From Flavobacterium sp. (GTDB lineage Bacteria; Bacteroidota; Bacteroidia; Flavobacteriales; Flavobacteriaceae), in NCBI GenBank assembly GCA_018062725.1, contig JAGORP010000110.1, positions 1-6,812 on the forward strand: a stretch of DNA of 6,812 bases. Direction: 5' to 3'. The position numbers were made by a program, and so were the translations under genes. Of this stretch, positions 4,454-6,812 are shown one piece after another; the first letter of the stretch is position 1, and every line of letters starts with the position of its first letter. The notes under the pieces are model-generated. The model did not search any database, was not told where the DNA came from, and saw nothing but the letters and a program-made list of their open reading frames with translations.

Positions 4454-6812
4454 GTGCGTCATTTTATAATTGATTTTCTAGTATTTCTGTTCTCTGGTGT
4501 GGTGGTTGCCCAAACATCATATCGTGCCGAAATAATAAAATTTAACCAAGGATTACCTTCCGATTTTGTACATAGTACCATCAAAAAAGATGGTAATTTA
4601 TACATTGCCACACAACGAGGTTTGTGTTTGTATGATGGATATCAATTTATTAAAAACCCTAAAATCAATTCATTAGCTAATCATTTAGCTTTAAACAAAG
4701 CTATTTTATATTATTATGACCACAATTTAGGGCTAGTTAGTGTCCAAAATATTTTTGAAACGCCAAAGGTAATACAAAAAGTAAATTTTGAAGATTCATC
4801 GCCGTATAACGACCACTACGATAACATCTATATTGATCAAAATGAATTCGTATGGTGCACGGATCAAAACCATATCAAATACTATTCACCTAGTACTAAA
4901 AAAATTGTTTCCTTTCCATTTGATACTAGTTTAACTGAATCCGACGCAAAGAATATTTTCATAGAGCCTAATGCTACCGAAATATGGGTTGCTACTCGAA
5001 AAGGATTGTATGTATGGAATAGAAAAACCAATCAATTAGGACTCCATTTTAATCCCATTTTAAACAGAGAACATTTCATTTCTGCAAAATTGTCGCAGGA
5101 TAAACAACACTTTATTTATACAAACAAGAGAGGAACCCTTTTCTTTTATAATTTACAGCAAAATACCATTACTAGAAAAATAGATTTTACTTCAAAAAAA
5201 GGGCAACTCTCAATTGTCCCTAATTTTGAAGATAAAGCCGAAAACACATTACTATACAATGAACAACAACTTTATTTTTTTACATCAAAAACAAATTTTC
5301 AGCTTGTTTTTGAAACAAAAAACAAAATCAATCATGTTTATTATGATACTGAGACTAAAATTATTTGGGTTGCCACAAACCACGGATTAATAAAACTAAC
5401 ACCAGAAGACAATAGTATAATTACTTTGAAAGCACCAATTAAAAATGATAAAATGGTGACTTCGATAGTGCAAGACATTAAAGCCCAACTTTGGATGTGT
5501 AATGCAACCAATACACTTTATTTATATGCCAAAAACAATTGGAAAACCTACACCTATCCTGACGAATCAATACAATTTTCCGAATTATTCAATACCGAAA
5601 ACAACCTCCTTATTTCGGCTAACAAAGGTGTTTTTATACTTCAAAAAAATGGTATAAAACAACTCCTCCAAATAGAAAATGGCGTAAAAAAAGTCATTCT
5701 TGACGCTAGAAATCAATTATGGGTATTGCCCAATCAAGGTAGTGTAAAAGTGTATGATTTTACAACGCTCTTACCCAAAGAAAATTTGATTTTAAATACG
5801 GATAAATACTGGAAAGAAAATCAGTTCAACTACATTGCTATCGCAAAAAATGGTACCGTTTGGTTAGCAAGTTGGATGCCCAAAGATTATGGCATTTCTT
5901 ATTTTGATTTTAAAAAAAATAGATTTAGTGAAATTAGTCAATTAAAAACTTTTAAAAATGAAACTTCTTTCATTACCGACTATTATAACAGAATCGCATT
6001 TACCAAAAAAGGGAATATTTTATTTTCGGGCTATGGCGGATGGAATATCGTCAATCCACAAGGAAAAATCATTCATTCTCTAAATACAGAAAAATATGTT
6101 GTAGCAAACGATCATATAGAAGGAATCGCAGAAGATTACAACAGAAATATTTGGTTTGCTAGTGCTGAAGGCTTAAACCATTACAATTTTCATACCGATA
6201 AAGTAGCTCGAATTTCACAAATAGATGGACTTGCCACCGATGAACTTACTCATGGATTTTGCAAACTATCTGATACTAAAATTGCCTTGGGAACTAATTT
6301 CGGTTGCCAAATTGTGGCTTTAGATCAAATACTTAAAACAAAATTAATCAACGAATTACAAATTACCGTTGCTAAAAAAGACGGAGAAATTCTATCTCAC
6401 ATTGGAAACAAAATAAAACTAGATTATGATTTTACCGAATTAGATATTTTTTTCTCCGCTTTGTCTTTTTCCGAAAAAGAAAAAATTATTTACCGATACA
6501 AATTTGATACGGATAAAACATGGAATTATCTAGGAACAAATCCGAAATTATCTTTGGTAAAATTATCCCCAGGACGATATAACATAACCATAGAAGCAGG
6601 AGATAATATAGGCAACTGGCAAACTAGAAAATTAAAAATAGCATTAACAATAACGCCTCCTTTTTACAAAACGCTTTGGTTTATTGGACTAGTTATTCTC
6701 CTCCTTTTTATAATAACCTATTTCATAAGTCGGTATTTTATAAATCAAGAAAAAATTAAAGGAATTCTAAAAAGTGACATCAAAGAAGCTGAAATGCAAA
6801 CGTTACGTTCTC
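4454..6812 (+). CDS. Two-component sensor: periplasmic propeller + Y_Y_Y domain + LytS-type histidine kinase (3' end outside window)
   Basis: The open frame runs uninterrupted from GTG 4454 to the right edge, giving 786 residues without a stop. Residues 1-20 form a signal peptide (hydrophobic FIIDFLVFLFSGVVVA, cleavage probably after Ala19). The sensor region has propeller blades of the Reg_prop type, with GLPSDFVHSTIKKDGNLYIA near 33-52 and blade tryptophans at W134, W178 (IWVATRKGLYVW), W305 (IWVATNHGL), W347, W423, W470 and W567 (IWFASAEGLNHY). A Y_Y_Y-like domain spans about 656-722, ending GRYNITIEAGDNIGNW. One transmembrane helix is at about 741-759. The last residues, KEAEMQTLRS, match the lead-in to the QMNPHFIFN His-box of LytS/YehU kinases, cut off here. 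The protein probably senses an extracytoplasmic ligand and signals to a LytTR-type regulator outside the window. GTG 4454 is the only conventional start that keeps the signal peptide, since an in-frame stop lies at 4427-4429. Confidence 0.88.
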   Translation, partial: MRHFIIDFLVFLFSGVVVAQTSYRAEIIKFNQGLPSDFVHSTIKKDGNLYIATQRGLCLYDGYQFIKNPKINSLANHLALNKAILYYYDHNLGLVSVQNIFETPKVIQKVNFEDSSPYNDHYDNIYIDQNEFVWCTDQNHIKYYSPSTKKIVSFPFDTSLTESDAKNIFIEPNATEIWVATRKGLYVWNRKTNQLGLHFNPILNREHFISAKLSQDKQHFIYTNKRGTLFFYNLQQNTITRKIDFTSKKGQLSIVPNFEDKAENTLLYNEQQLYFFTSKTNFQLVFETKNKINHVYYDTETKIIWVATNHGLIKLTPEDNSIITLKAPIKNDKMVTSIVQDIKAQLWMCNATNTLYLYAKNNWKTYTYPDESIQFSELFNTENNLLISANKGVFILQKNGIKQLLQIENGVKKVILDARNQLWVLPNQGSVKVYDFTTLLPKENLILNTDKYWKENQFNYIAIAKNGTVWLASWMPKDYGISYFDFKKNRFSEISQLKTFKNETSFITDYYNRIAFTKKGNILFSGYGGWNIVNPQGKIIHSLNTEKYVVANDHIEGIAEDYNRNIWFASAEGLNHYNFHTDKVARISQIDGLATDELTHGFCKLSDTKIALGTNFGCQIVALDQILKTKLINELQITVAKKDGEILSHIGNKIKLDYDFTELDIFFSALSFSEKEKIIYRYKFDTDKTWNYLGTNPKLSLVKLSPGRYNITIEAGDNIGNWQTRKLKIALTITPPFYKTLWFIGLVILLLFIITYFISRYFINQEKIKGILKSDIKEAEMQTLRS

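Overview
The window looks like a chromosomal housekeeping segment from a member of the Flavobacteriaceae (Bacteroidota), close to Flavobacterium. The DNA is A+T-rich. Start codons lack clear Shine-Dalgarno sequences. Several genes are preceded by boxes matching the TAnnTTTG -7 element of this phylum. The proteins also fit: a LolD-type ATPase with the [11 protein letters not shown] motif, a TIGR02757/DUF2400 protein, and a propeller/Y_Y_Y sensor joined to a LytS-type kinase. No tRNA, rRNA, CRISPR array, insertion sequence or phage gene was seen.

Layout. Positions 1-138 hold the C-terminal end of a plus-strand membrane protein. It converges on a small minus-strand membrane protein of unknown function (168-485), and a bidirectional hairpin terminator lies between them. 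Next on the minus strand is a lipoprotein-type methionine sulfoxide reductase MsrA (541-1179). A divergent intergenic region of 109 bp separates msrA from the plus-strand pair lolD (1289-2008) and the TIGR02757 gene (2005-2769), which overlap by 4 bases and are probably co-translated. A repeat-rich spacer of 109 bp (2770-2878) leads to mnmE (2879-4303), the tRNA U34-modification GTPase. After a 150-base spacer, a long reading frame with a GTG start (4454) runs off the right edge. It encodes a periplasmic two-propeller sensor, a Y_Y_Y domain, one membrane helix and the first residues of what should be a LytS/YehU-type histidine kinase.

How the genes relate. There is no single pathway. MsrA repairs oxidised methionine, probably at the cell envelope as a lipoprotein. 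LolD powers lipoprotein release to the outer membrane. MnmE acts on tRNA wobble uridine. The sensor is a separate regulatory gene.

The main features beyond routine annotation are two heptamer-repeat arrays in opposite orientation inside the GTPase domain of mnmE, a 16-bp tandem repeat just before mnmE whose units each carry a promoter-like TAACTTTG box, and a glycosylase-like motif in the DUF2400 protein. I do not see convincing evidence of a new multi-gene system.
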